DNA of 64,000 nucleotides from NCBI RefSeq assembly GCF_004005485.1, contig NZ_RZUL01000002.1, positions 310,001-374,000 of the forward strand, written 5' to 3'. Under the pieces are notes generated by a model, which was not told where the DNA came from, searched no databases, and saw nothing but the letters and a program-made list of their open reading frames with translations. The stretch is from Sphingobium algorifonticola. GTDB lineage: Bacteria; Pseudomonadota; Alphaproteobacteria; Sphingomonadales; Sphingomonadaceae. A program made the position numbers and the translations under genes. Of this stretch, positions 54,931-63,213 are shown one piece after another; the first letter of the stretch is position 1; every line of letters begins with the position of its first letter.

Positions 54931-55080
54931 ATGAATTGGCTCGCCGAAATTCTTATTCAAGGATTCTGGGAAGGGGTAGTCGAGCTTTCCTATCGAAAAT
55001 GGGGATGGATTGGCGGTGGAGTGGCTTTGCTAGGGCCGTTCATCATTGTGGGCTTGTTGCTTTGGCTGATCTTCGCCTAG
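54931..55080 (+). CDS. Predicted small membrane protein (49 residues)
   Basis: A short frame with ATG 54931 and TAG 55080. The peptide has a charged N-terminal half (MNWLAEILIQGFWEGVVELS) and one strong C-terminal membrane helix (about 28-47, GGGVALLGPFIIVGLLLWLI). This helix is unlikely by chance in a GC-rich region. No ribosome binding site is clear. It sits exactly between copies 1 and 2 of the dispersed repeat. Function unknown. Confidence 0.5.
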   Translation: MNWLAEILIQGFWEGVVELSYRKWGWIGGGVALLGPFIIVGLLLWLIFA

Positions 55081-55098
55081 CGACCATTTGTTGCCATT
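55081..55098. repeat. Dispersed short repeat, copy 2
   Basis: CGACCATTTGTTGCCATT, starting directly after the TAG of the small membrane protein and in the same direction as copy 1. Confidence 0.7.
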
Positions 55099-55131
55099 CC
55101 CGACGACCTTGGCTCGCCTGAATAGCGGTCG

Positions 55132-55551
55132 CTATTCAATCCACTTGCGACCAGCTTCTTCCCACGCTTTCCAAAACAGCATATGATCTGAATCATTCAG
55201 CACTTCCCATCCAGCGGCTTCAAGAAACCTTTCTGGTGTCGCATCCAACGGTCTCGGCTCATCTGGCCTCATGAGTTGGAAGAACATGTAAGGCTCGTCT
55301 TTGCCCCTGAGATTGGAGAGCATTTGACCAATTTCGCCATCGCAAATCCGTAAAAAAACCGGCTGATCGAACTTGCGCATCACTCCATTTATCATGTGAT
55401 GTCCGACAATAATCGCAGTCCAATCATCATGAAGCAATTCGGAAAGACCCGGAACTGCGCGAATGTCATTCTCCAACACGGTGGATGATTCTTGTAGGAC
55501 GATGTCGTCAGTCGTCGAGACACCCCATCGTTCAAGGTCAAATGCCTCCAT
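55132..55551 (-). CDS. 139-residue protein of unknown function
   Basis: A soluble acidic protein with a good start (GAGGAGCGAAGC before ATG 55551). It is rich in Asp, Glu and Trp; segments include TTDDIVLQESSTVLENDI, WTAIIVGHHMINGVM and MLFWKAWEEAGRKWIE. I do not recognise the family. The size and acidity are like small immunity-type proteins, but no toxin is adjacent, so this is only a thought. Lower GC than the core genes nearby. Confidence 0.75.
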   Translation of the reverse strand: MEAFDLERWGVSTTDDIVLQESSTVLENDIRAVPGLSELLHDDWTAIIVGHHMINGVMRKFDQPVFLRICDGEIGQMLSNLRGKDEPYMFFQLMRPDEPRPLDATPERFLEAAGWEVLNDSDHMLFWKAWEEAGRKWIE

Positions 55552-55689
55552 GCTTCGCTCCTCTGATCACCGCAAAAGTTATGACAGCTTATTCCTATCA
55601 AAACGTTTGAGGCGGACCGTCCGCAATCCACCCCTTGGGGGGCACAATACGGTGACAACGCCTTTGCTAGGAAACTGCCCCGCCGGAAA

Positions 55690-55705
55690 CGACCAATTTT
55701 TGCCG
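55690..55705. repeat. Dispersed short repeat, copy 3 (diverged)
   Basis: CGACCAATTTTTGCCG resembles copies 1 and 2, preceded by the same GGAAA and followed by TGGAGATGCTTTCCCA. Confidence 0.55.
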
Positions 55706-55756
55706 CTGTTGAACTGGAGATGCTTTCCCAAAACCCGACATAGGAGCCAATTCCAT

Positions 55757-56335
55757 CTATTTTCGGCGGGCGTCCAAAATTCTCCGAATGCTTTGAGCCT
55801 CACTGCTTTCGGCGTTGTAGATGAAGGCGCGTGAGCACGGCGCCTGTAGAAGGGTCAAAGCATTAGGGCCGGGGCTCGGCAAGATTGTCGCGCTTGGACC
55901 GCGCAAAGGAGGGCTAGCCGAGTTGGGCCGACGCAGCGCAATCAGGTAGCGCCCTGCGGCCATCTGGTCCGGTTCCCCGAACGTCGAGTTATCCCATGTG
56001 ACCGATAGCGTACTCGACACCTGGCCGAGGAGAACTTGTTCCACCTGAATGTCGAAACGCGCGTAGTCGGGCAGCAAGCCTTGCTTGGGATCCTCATAAG
56101 TCTTGCGCATCTGTGCGGGCAAATTGGGTGATGCGAGCATCCGCTTGCGAAACGCCTCGTCTCGGATGACCCGATAATTATCTACGCGACCGATCACCAC
56201 CACATCGGCATAACTGACGTCCTCAAATTTTGGAGAAACTGACGTCCGACAGGCGTGGGCTGAACCGGGGAAAGCCGCCACTATTGCCGCTATAGTCCAG
56301 CGGAAAAGTACTCTATGTCCCTTGAAGTGCCACAT
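55757..56335 (-). CDS. Exported protein of unknown function
   Basis: A 192-residue protein with a signal peptide (about 1-30, AHA|C) and an N-terminal cysteine in CRTSVSPKFEDVSYADVVV. The middle part IGRVDNYRVI...FDIQVEQVLLGQVSSTLSVTWDN looks like the beta-rich NTR-like/tissue-inhibitor-type fold of secreted proteins. A second cysteine is present near the C-terminus (LLQAPCSRAF). ATG 56335 is chosen over 56383. No function is known. Confidence 0.7.
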   Translation of the reverse strand: MWHFKGHRVLFRWTIAAIVAAFPGSAHACRTSVSPKFEDVSYADVVVIGRVDNYRVIRDEAFRKRMLASPNLPAQMRKTYEDPKQGLLPDYARFDIQVEQVLLGQVSSTLSVTWDNSTFGEPDQMAAGRYLIALRRPNSASPPLRGPSATILPSPGPNALTLLQAPCSRAFIYNAESSEAQSIRRILDARRK

Positions 56336-57038
56336 TAGCGTCAGCCTTCCGGTAGTTGTTGCGGTCGAATAGTAGAGCAGCACAGTTTAACGGCTGCTTT
56401 CCATCTCAAAACTGCCAAAACCGGAATGGCAATTCACCACCCATAACCGTCATTCCCGCGAAGGGGGGAACGCAGCTCTCGTCTTGGTGACTTGGGTGCG
56501 GTTGGCGATATGGGTTCCCGCCTTCAGCCAAAGGCTGAAGTTTATCCTGAGCTTGTCGAAGGGCGGGAATGACGAGATAGGAGTGCGCGATGTCTCTTAA
56601 ATGTCTTCACAATTTCACTCAGTCCTACACCGCCGCCGCTTTGCTACCACCGCGCCAACTCCCATAGCCTCTCGCCCTGCACGCAGGTCCATGCCGCAAG
56701 CCCCACTGGTGCCGTACAGGTCCGGTCGGCCGGGCGGCAGATGACTGCACCGTTGCACTGGCGACCATCGGCTCGGCGACAAATGGCGCGCAGCGGCCTG
56801 TCGCTGCGACACGCATCCGGCTGGGGGGCTTCGGCTGGCCAGGGATCAACGGAGGGGAATTGTTAGCAAGTCGTGCGACGGCCTCCCCAATCGTCAGAAT
56901 GACGGTGATATTGGCAGGCCCAGCATCATCCCGGACAAACCCCGAAAGTAGGAAACCGGGGGGTAACGTGGCGTGAACTTCGTGCACTTCCGCGCATGCT
57001 GACGCGTTGCATCCCGAAGCGGAGCGGCAGATTTCGGC
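56336..57038. other. 703-bp gap with repeat and possible decayed gene
   Basis: The left part (56448-56573) is a composite palindromic repeat. The right part (about 56625-56990) has frames on both strands that look partly protein-like (for example LPPGFLLSGFV and DDAGPANITVILTIGEAVARLANN on the minus strand) but no clean start or known family. It may be the remains of a gene. Nothing else is seen. Confidence 0.5.
56448..56573. repeat. Composite palindromic repeat, families C and B
   Basis: It starts with CGTCATTCCCGCGAAGG and ends with CGGGAATGACG, an outer inverted pair of about 11 bp. Inside, near the right end, is CCTGAGCTTGTCGAAGGG, the family B core, so one element appears to have inserted beside or in the other. 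Confidence 0.75.
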
Positions 57039-58010
57039 CTACAGCTCGCCCCGTGCGCGCCGGATTTCGAACCATTTGCGCACATTCTCGTTATGCTGTT
57101 GCAGCGTATCGGCAAAGATGTGTCCGCCCTTGCCATCCGCCACGAAATAGAGCGCCCGTGTCGGTGCGGGGTTCAGCACCGCGACGATCGACAGCCGCCC
57201 CGGATTGGCGATCGGCCCCTTCGGCAGGCCGGTCATCGCATAAGTGTTATAGTCGTTCACCGCCGCGATTTCGGACTTGCGGATACGACGGCCCAGCGGC
57301 TTGCCCTTGGTTATCGGATAGATGATCGTGGGATCGGCCTGCAACATCATGCCGGTACGCAGGCGGTTGGTATAGACGCCTGCGACCATCGGCCGCTCTT
57401 CGGGCACGCCGGTTTCCTTTTCCACGATGCTGGCGAGGATGATCGCCTCACGCGGGGATTTGACGATGGTGGACGGGCTGCGGTCGGCCCAGAGGGTGGC
57501 CAGCGTTTTCGTCATCGCGGTCTGCATGCGCTTCAGCACCGCGGCGCGCGGTTCCCCCTTTTCATAGGCATAGCTATCGGGCAGGACGCTGCCTTCCTCA
57601 GGCACCGGGATATCGCCGGTCAGGTCGTCAACGGCCATCAGCCGCTCACGTACCAGCACCGAGGGCATGCCTTCGGGAATGGTCACCAGTCGCGCGACGG
57701 CCTTGCCGCCCTGCAATATCTTCAGGATATCGGCGTTGCTGGCACCCTTGGGGATTTCATATTCGCCGGCCTTGATCGGGTCACCCGCACCGAAAACCTT
57801 CGCGCGCGTCAGGAACGCATCGGCGGAGGTGACCAACCCTTCCGCCTTCAACTGCACGGCGGCGCGGGTAAGCGTCGTGCCTTCTGCTATGACGATGGTC
57901 TTGTCGGCGGTTGACGGGCCAGCCTGGGTCCAGCCATGCACGAACTGAAACGCGACGAACGCCAGCGCCGCGAGGCAGGCAATGAGGATGAAGCAGCCGA
58001 AGCGGCGCAT
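57039..58010 (-). CDS. mltG: Endolytic murein transglycosylase MltG
   Basis: MltG cuts new glycan strands in the inner membrane and sets their length. The 323-residue protein has an N-terminal membrane helix (about 5-25), a LysM-like domain (KTIVIAEGTTLTRAAVQLKAEG) and the YceG catalytic domain with catalytic E197 in LASIVEKETG and MLQADPTIIY. The start ATG is 9 bp from fabF, so it is the last gene of the fab cluster. Confidence 0.96.
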   Translation of the reverse strand: MRRFGCFILIACLAALAFVAFQFVHGWTQAGPSTADKTIVIAEGTTLTRAAVQLKAEGLVTSADAFLTRAKVFGAGDPIKAGEYEIPKGASNADILKILQGGKAVARLVTIPEGMPSVLVRERLMAVDDLTGDIPVPEEGSVLPDSYAYEKGEPRAAVLKRMQTAMTKTLATLWADRSPSTIVKSPREAIILASIVEKETGVPEERPMVAGVYTNRLRTGMMLQADPTIIYPITKGKPLGRRIRKSEIAAVNDYNTYAMTGLPKGPIANPGRLSIVAVLNPAPTRALYFVADGKGGHIFADTLQQHNENVRKWFEIRRARGEL

Positions 58011-58019
58011 AAATCAGCC

Positions 58020-59279
58020 TCAGATTGCCTTCATCACCAGGCTTGCGTTGGTGCCGCCAAAGCCGAAGCTGTTGTTGAGCACCGCCTTGACCGTCCGTTC
58101 CTTGGCGACATGGGGGACGAGATCGACCCCGGCGCAGCCGTCCGACGGATTGTCGAGGTTGAGCGTCGGCGGCACGATCTGATCGCGCAGCGCGAGGATG
58201 CAGAAGATCGATTCGACGGCACCCGCGCCGCCCAGCAAATGCCCGATCGCCGATTTGGTGGACGACATCGACAGCCGGTCGATCTCCGCGCCGAACAGGC
58301 GGCGTACCGCGCCCAGCTCCAGCTCGTCGCCCATCGGCGTCGATGTGCCATGGGCGTTGATATAATCGATGTCGGCCAGCGCGAGGCCGGATTTGCGCAT
58401 CGCCATTTCCATCGAGCGGAACGCGCCCGAACCCTCTGGATGCGGTGCCGTGACATGATAGGCATCGCCCGAAAGGCCATAGCCGATCACTTCGGCGTAG
58501 ATTTTCGCGCCGCGTGCCTTGGCATGCTCATATTCTTCCAGGCAGACGACGCCCGCGCCTTCGCCCATGACGAAGCCGTCGCGGTCCTTGTCATAGGGGC
58601 GCGACGCTTTTTCCGGCGTGTCATTGAAATTGGTCGAAAGCGCCCGCGCCTGCGCGAACCCGGCGATGCCGATCGGGCAGATCGCGCCTTCCGCGCCGCC
58701 CGCCAGCATCACGTCGGCATCGTCCATCGCAATCATCCGTGCCGCGTCGCCGATCGAATGGGCACCGGTGGAACAGGCTGTGACGACCGCATGGTTCGGC
58801 CCCATCAGGCCATATTTGATCGATACTTGCCCGGAAATAAGGTTGATGAGACGACCGTGCACGAAATGCGGCGAAACGCGGCGCGGCCCCTTTTCGTGCA
58901 GCACGATCGATTCGCTCGCAATCCCCGGCAGGCCGCCGATGCCCGATCCGATCGAGACCCCGATGCGCAGCCGCTGCTCTTCCGACGCATCGACAAGGCC
59001 CGCGTCTTCCAGTGCCTGTCCGGCGGCGTCGATGCCGAAGATGATGAACGGATCGACCTGGCGCTGTACCTTGTGATCGACACGCATATTGGGGTCGAAC
59101 CCATATTCGTGATCGGCAGGCTTCACTTCGCAGGCAATGCGGCAGGCATAGTCGGTCGCATCGAAGCGCGTGATCGCGCCCGCGCCTGATTTCGACGCAA
59201 GGATGTTCGCCCATGCTGTCTCGACGTTCGCGCCCAGCGGCGTCACCATTCCCAGACCCGTCACGACAACACGACGCAT
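58020..59279 (-). CDS. fabF: Beta-ketoacyl-ACP synthase II
   Basis: FabF lengthens acyl chains in fatty acid synthesis. The 419-residue protein has catalytic C169 in TACSTGAHSIGDA, His in NAHGTSTPMGD and His in KSAIGHLLGGAG. Both thiolase-fold halves are complete. It follows acpP after 179 bp. Confidence 0.98.
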   Translation of the reverse strand: MRRVVVTGLGMVTPLGANVETAWANILASKSGAGAITRFDATDYACRIACEVKPADHEYGFDPNMRVDHKVQRQVDPFIIFGIDAAGQALEDAGLVDASEEQRLRIGVSIGSGIGGLPGIASESIVLHEKGPRRVSPHFVHGRLINLISGQVSIKYGLMGPNHAVVTACSTGAHSIGDAARMIAMDDADVMLAGGAEGAICPIGIAGFAQARALSTNFNDTPEKASRPYDKDRDGFVMGEGAGVVCLEEYEHAKARGAKIYAEVIGYGLSGDAYHVTAPHPEGSGAFRSMEMAMRKSGLALADIDYINAHGTSTPMGDELELGAVRRLFGAEIDRLSMSSTKSAIGHLLGGAGAVESIFCILALRDQIVPPTLNLDNPSDGCAGVDLVPHVAKERTVKAVLNNSFGFGGTNASLVMKAI

Positions 59280-59458
59280 AATCCTGCTCCGTCAATTCAC
59301 TCTTGGTGCCGTTCTGGCACGCGGCCAACGGCAAAAACAGACAATAAAAGGAAGCGGCCCTCCTTCCACCGGAATGCCGGGGACGGAGAGCCGCTCAACC
59401 TTGGGTCGGCCCGAACCGCGCGGAAGCGTTTTTGCGGCCGCGCGACCGATTTCCGTCC

Positions 59459-59692
59459 TTACTGCTTGCTGTCGATAAAATCGATCGCGTCCTTGACGGT
59501 GCCGATCTTTTCGGCGGCGTCGTCGGGGATCTCGACGCCGAACTCTTCCTCGAACGCCATCACCAGTTCCACGATATCGAGGCTGTCTGCGCCAAGATCG
59601 TCGATGAAACTGGCGTCCTCGGTTACCTTTTCGGCTTCGACGCCCAGATGTTCGACGACGATTTTCTTAACGCGATCCGCGGTCTCACTCAT
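59459..59692 (-). CDS. acpP: Acyl carrier protein
   Basis: A 77-residue acidic ACP with the phosphopantetheine site S37 in [10 protein letters not shown]. It carries acyl chains for fabD, fabG and fabF. The start has AGAAGGACCACTC before ATG 59692; a candidate promoter lies upstream (59729-59757). Confidence 0.98.
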   Translation of the reverse strand: MSETADRVKKIVVEHLGVEAEKVTEDASFIDDLGADSLDIVELVMAFEEEFGVEIPDDAAEKIGTVKDAIDFIDSKQ

Positions 59693-59728
59693 GAGTGGTC
59701 CTTCTTTCTGGGTAGTGCGTGGGACATG

Positions 59729-59757
59729 AATATCTGTTCAGCCCGCCCTAGTGGCAA
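59729..59757 (-). promoter_or_regulatory. Candidate acpP promoter
   Basis: Minus strand TTGCCA (59757-59752), 17 bases, GATATT (59734-59729), 37 bases before the start codon of acpP. Weak consensus match, inference. Confidence 0.35.
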
Positions 59758-59841
59758 GGGAAGCACTAGGCAAGAGGCAACGCAAGCGCCGCCATCCGTG
59801 CGGGCCATCCGCCAGGGCGCGTCATGGCGTCAGAAATGGCT

Positions 59842-60582
59842 TCAGATCATCGCCATTCCGCCGTTCACATGCAGCGTCTGGCCCGTGACATAGCCGGCCT
59901 CGCGGCTGGCGAGATAGGCGACCGCCGCGCCGATATCGCTGCCCTCGCCAAGCTGCCCTGCGGGGATACGGCTGTTGATCGCCGCGGTCTGCGTGTCGTT
60001 CAGGGCATCCGTCATGGCCGAGCGGATGAAGCCGGGCGCAACGCAGTTGACGGTGATGCCCCGGCTCGCCAGTTCCTGCGCCAGCGCCTTCGACATCCCG
60101 ATCAGCCCGGCTTTCGATGCCGCATAATTGGCCTGCCCCGGATTGCCCGTGACGCCGACGACCGACGTGATCGATATGATGCGGCCAAAGCGCGCCTTCA
60201 TCATCGGCTTGGCGGCCGCGCGACACAGACGGAATGCCGCCTCCAGATTGATGCGGATCACCTGATCCCATTCCTCGTCCTTCATCCGCATGGCCAGATT
60301 GTCGCGGGTAACCCCGGCGTTATTGACCAGAATGTCGATCCTGCCGCCCAGTGCCTCGACGGCCTGGGGCACCAGTTGGTCCACGGCGGCCGGATCGGCA
60401 AGGTCGCAGACGATCGTCTTGTTGTCGCCGCTCAGCGTTGCGGCGAATGTGGCCAGCTTGTCCGCATTGCTACCAGACAGCGCCAGGGTCGCCCCCTGCG
60501 CCGCCAGCGCGCCTGCGATCGCGGAACCGATCCCGCCGCTCGCGCCCGTCACGAGGGCGGTCATTCCTGTGAGGTCGAACAT
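59842..60582 (-). CDS. fabG: 3-oxoacyl-ACP reductase
   Basis: FabG reduces beta-ketoacyl-ACP with NADPH. The 246-residue short-chain dehydrogenase has TGASGGIG at 12-19, NNAG at 87-90 and the catalytic S140, Y153, K157. The ATG at 60582 gives the standard start; the longer frame upstream runs through a palindromic repeat. Confidence 0.98.
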   Translation of the reverse strand: MFDLTGMTALVTGASGGIGSAIAGALAAQGATLALSGSNADKLATFAATLSGDNKTIVCDLADPAAVDQLVPQAVEALGGRIDILVNNAGVTRDNLAMRMKDEEWDQVIRINLEAAFRLCRAAAKPMMKARFGRIISITSVVGVTGNPGQANYAASKAGLIGMSKALAQELASRGITVNCVAPGFIRSAMTDALNDTQTAAINSRIPAGQLGEGSDIGAAVAYLASREAGYVTGQTLHVNGGMAMI

Positions 60583-60606
60583 AGTCTCTCGTCCTTCAGA
60601 TTTGCC

Positions 60607-60635
60607 CGTCACCCCAGCCTTCGCGGGGGTGACGG
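60607..60635. repeat. Palindromic repeat, family D, between fabD and fabG
   Basis: CGTCACCCCAGCC TTC GCGGGGGTGACGG: arms face each other with minor mismatches around TTCG. The same family as the right half of the element in the tol operon. Confidence 0.75.
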
Positions 60636-60641
60636 AAATTG

Positions 60642-61577
60642 TCAAAGCGCCGCCAGCGCCTTTTCGATGTCGTCCATCGTGACGATGCTGGTGACGGACG
60701 CGTCGGGGGCGATGCGCTTCACCATCGGGCCGAGCACCTTGCCACCCACTTCGACGAAATCGGTGACTCCGGCGTCCCACATCGCCGCCACGGATTCACG
60801 CCAGCGGACGCGACCGGTCACTTGCTCGACCAGACGCGTTCGGATGTCGTCCGGCGCGGCAATCGGGGCGGCCAGCACATTGGCGTAGACGGGCAGGACA
60901 GGCGCGTTCAGAGCCGCCTGCGCAAGTGCCGCCGCCATCGCCTCTGCCGCAGGCTGCATCAGCGGGCAGTGGAACGGTGCGGACACCGGCAGCAGCACGC
61001 CGCGCTTGATGCCATGATCCTTCACCATCGCGATGGCGCGCTCGATGGCGCCACGATGGCCCGAAATGACCACCTGCGACGGATCGTTGTCGTTGGCGAT
61101 CGCACAGACTTCGCCGTCCGCCGCCGCGTCGGCCAGCGCCTGCGCCTTGTCTATGTCGGCGCCCAGCAGCGCCGCCATCGCGCCTTCGCCCACGGGAACG
61201 GCTGCCTGCATGGCCTGTCCGCGCAATTTCAGCAGCCGGGCAGTGGTCGGCACGTCGAACGCACCTGCAGCACAGAGCGCGCTATACTCCCCCAGGCTGT
61301 GCCCGGCGACGAAATCGCCCTTTTCCGCAAGCCGGAAACCACCTTCCTTCTCCATCACGCGCAGCGTCGCCAGCGCATTGGCCATGATCGCGGGCTGCGC
61401 ATTCTCGGTGAGAGTGAGGTCGCTGTCCGGTCCATCGATCATGATGCGGAACAGATGCTGTGCCAGCGCGTCGTCGACTTCCTGAAACAGCTCGCGCGCG
61501 GCCGGGCTGGCAGCCGCAAGCGCCTTGCCCATGCCGACTGACTGGCTACCCTGACCTGGAAAAAGAAATGCCCGCAT
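60642..61577 (-). CDS. fabD: Malonyl-CoA:ACP transacylase
   Basis: FabD loads malonate onto ACP. The 311-residue protein has GQGSQ at 8-12, the active-site GHSLGEY with S94 and the later histidine in HCPLM. It is the first gene of fabD-fabG-acpP-fabF-mltG on the minus strand. Confidence 0.98.
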   Translation of the reverse strand: MRAFLFPGQGSQSVGMGKALAAASPAARELFQEVDDALAQHLFRIMIDGPDSDLTLTENAQPAIMANALATLRVMEKEGGFRLAEKGDFVAGHSLGEYSALCAAGAFDVPTTARLLKLRGQAMQAAVPVGEGAMAALLGADIDKAQALADAAADGEVCAIANDNDPSQVVISGHRGAIERAIAMVKDHGIKRGVLLPVSAPFHCPLMQPAAEAMAAALAQAALNAPVLPVYANVLAAPIAAPDDIRTRLVEQVTGRVRWRESVAAMWDAGVTDFVEVGGKVLGPMVKRIAPDASVTSIVTMDDIEKALAAL

Positions 61578-61758
61578 TGATCCTCCGACAACACGTTACG
61601 TCCGATGCAAAATCAGCCGTTACGCACCTGTTACACTTTATGACACAATAGCCGTTGAGCGGCTGTGCCGAATTGGGCAGGAACTAGATAGGCATTTGGC
61701 CGTGCGCAAGCATTGGCTGGATGTGTCACCATTTTCCGCACCAACCCTAAGGAAATCC

Positions 61759-63213
61759 GTGCGTTATCCTGTCGTACTTATCTGCGGAACGGCCCTTGCG
61801 CTGTCGGCCTGCGCCGCGGGGCCGGATTATCGCGCACCCGGCGGCGCATCGCTGGGCGTCCCGTCCGCTTACGCCACGCGACAAGGCGCGGCGCTTTCCG
61901 AGGCGGAGCTTGCCGCCTGGTGGCGGCGCTTCAATGATCCCGTGCTCGATGCGCTGATCGACAAGGCGATTGCCGGCAACCTCGACATCGCGCAGGCATC
62001 CGCGCGGCTCGATCAGTCGCGGGAGGCGTTGCGCCAGGCTGGTGCCAGCTTCTTGCCCTCGATCAGCGCATCGGGCAGTGGCGGGCGCAATTTCCGCGAA
62101 GGCACCACCGGCTTTCAAACCGATGGCAACGGCAATGTCATCGGGGGGTCATCGGGCGGCAGTTCGAATCAGTATAGCGGCAATCTCCGAGCTAGCTGGG
62201 AAATCGACCTGTTCGGACGCATCCGCCGATCGGTCGAGGCATCACGCGCAGATGTCGCTGCCTCGGGATACAGCCTCGCCAATGTCCAGGTTGCGATCAT
62301 CGGCGAGACCGTACGCAATTATGTGATTGTCCGGCTGGCGCAGGAGCGGCTTGTGATCGCGCGGGAGCAGCTTGCGACGGCGCAGGATAATTTCGATATT
62401 GCCCGCTGGCGCGTCGAGGCGGGCCTTGTCTCGACGCTGGATCAGGAGCAGGCGCGCACCCAGTTGGCGCAACAGGCCGCGGCCATTCCGAACCTGGAAA
62501 CGAGCCTCGCCAACGCGCTCAACCGGCTTGCGGTGCTGACCGGCGAGGCACCGGGCGAGGCGACGCGCGCGTTGCAGACGGTCGCACCCGTGCCACAGCC
62601 GCCCGCCGACATCGCCACCGGCATCCCGGCGGATACGTTGCGGCAACGCCCCGACGTGTTGCAGGCGGAGCGTGCCCTTGCCGGTGCGACGGCGCGGATC
62701 GGGGTGGCCGAATCCGCGCTCTATCCGCAACTCAGCCTGTCGGGGTCACTCAGCACCACCGCGGTGACGCTCGGTTCGCTGGGCGACATTATCACCGGGA
62801 GCCTGTTCGGCAATCTGACGCAACTGATCTTCGATGGGGGCCTTACGGCGTCGCGGGTGCGGGCGCAGGAAGCGGCGGCGCGGGAAGCCTTTTCGGCGTA
62901 TCGATCGACGGTGCTGACAGCGATAGAGGATGTCGAAAATGCGCTGGTCGCCGATCGCACCGCGCGCGAACGGGTGATTCAACTCACCATCGCGCTGGAC
63001 GCCGCGCGTAACAGTGCGATCCTCGCCCGCAGCCAATATCAGGCCGGGCTTACCGATTTCCAGACATTGCTCTCCGCCGAACAGTCGCTGCTGTCGGCGC
63101 GCGATGGCCTGGCGACGGCGAAGGCCGATCAGGTGCAGGCCGTCGCGCAGCTTTACGGCGCGCTCGGCGGCGGCTGGCAAACTACAAACGCTACGAACGG
63201 ATCCTCCGAATGA
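61759..63213 (+). CDS. Outer-membrane factor of a tripartite efflux system (NodT/OprM-type)
   Basis: A 484-residue lipoprotein. The GTG at 61759 with AAGGAAATCC upstream gives a short signal peptide and the lipobox LSAC (Cys18). Two repeated OEP domains follow (WWRRFNDPVLDALIDKAIAGNLDIAQASARL and RQRPDVLQAERALAGATARIGVAESALYPQL). It forms the exit duct of an efflux pump. An in-frame TTG at 61696 is less likely. The stop overlaps the start of the adaptor gene (ATGA). Confidence 0.93.
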   Translation: MRYPVVLICGTALALSACAAGPDYRAPGGASLGVPSAYATRQGAALSEAELAAWWRRFNDPVLDALIDKAIAGNLDIAQASARLDQSREALRQAGASFLPSISASGSGGRNFREGTTGFQTDGNGNVIGGSSGGSSNQYSGNLRASWEIDLFGRIRRSVEASRADVAASGYSLANVQVAIIGETVRNYVIVRLAQERLVIAREQLATAQDNFDIARWRVEAGLVSTLDQEQARTQLAQQAAAIPNLETSLANALNRLAVLTGEAPGEATRALQTVAPVPQPPADIATGIPADTLRQRPDVLQAERALAGATARIGVAESALYPQLSLSGSLSTTAVTLGSLGDIITGSLFGNLTQLIFDGGLTASRVRAQEAAAREAFSAYRSTVLTAIEDVENALVADRTARERVIQLTIALDAARNSAILARSQYQAGLTDFQTLLSAEQSLLSARDGLATAKADQVQAVAQLYGALGGGWQTTNATNGSSE

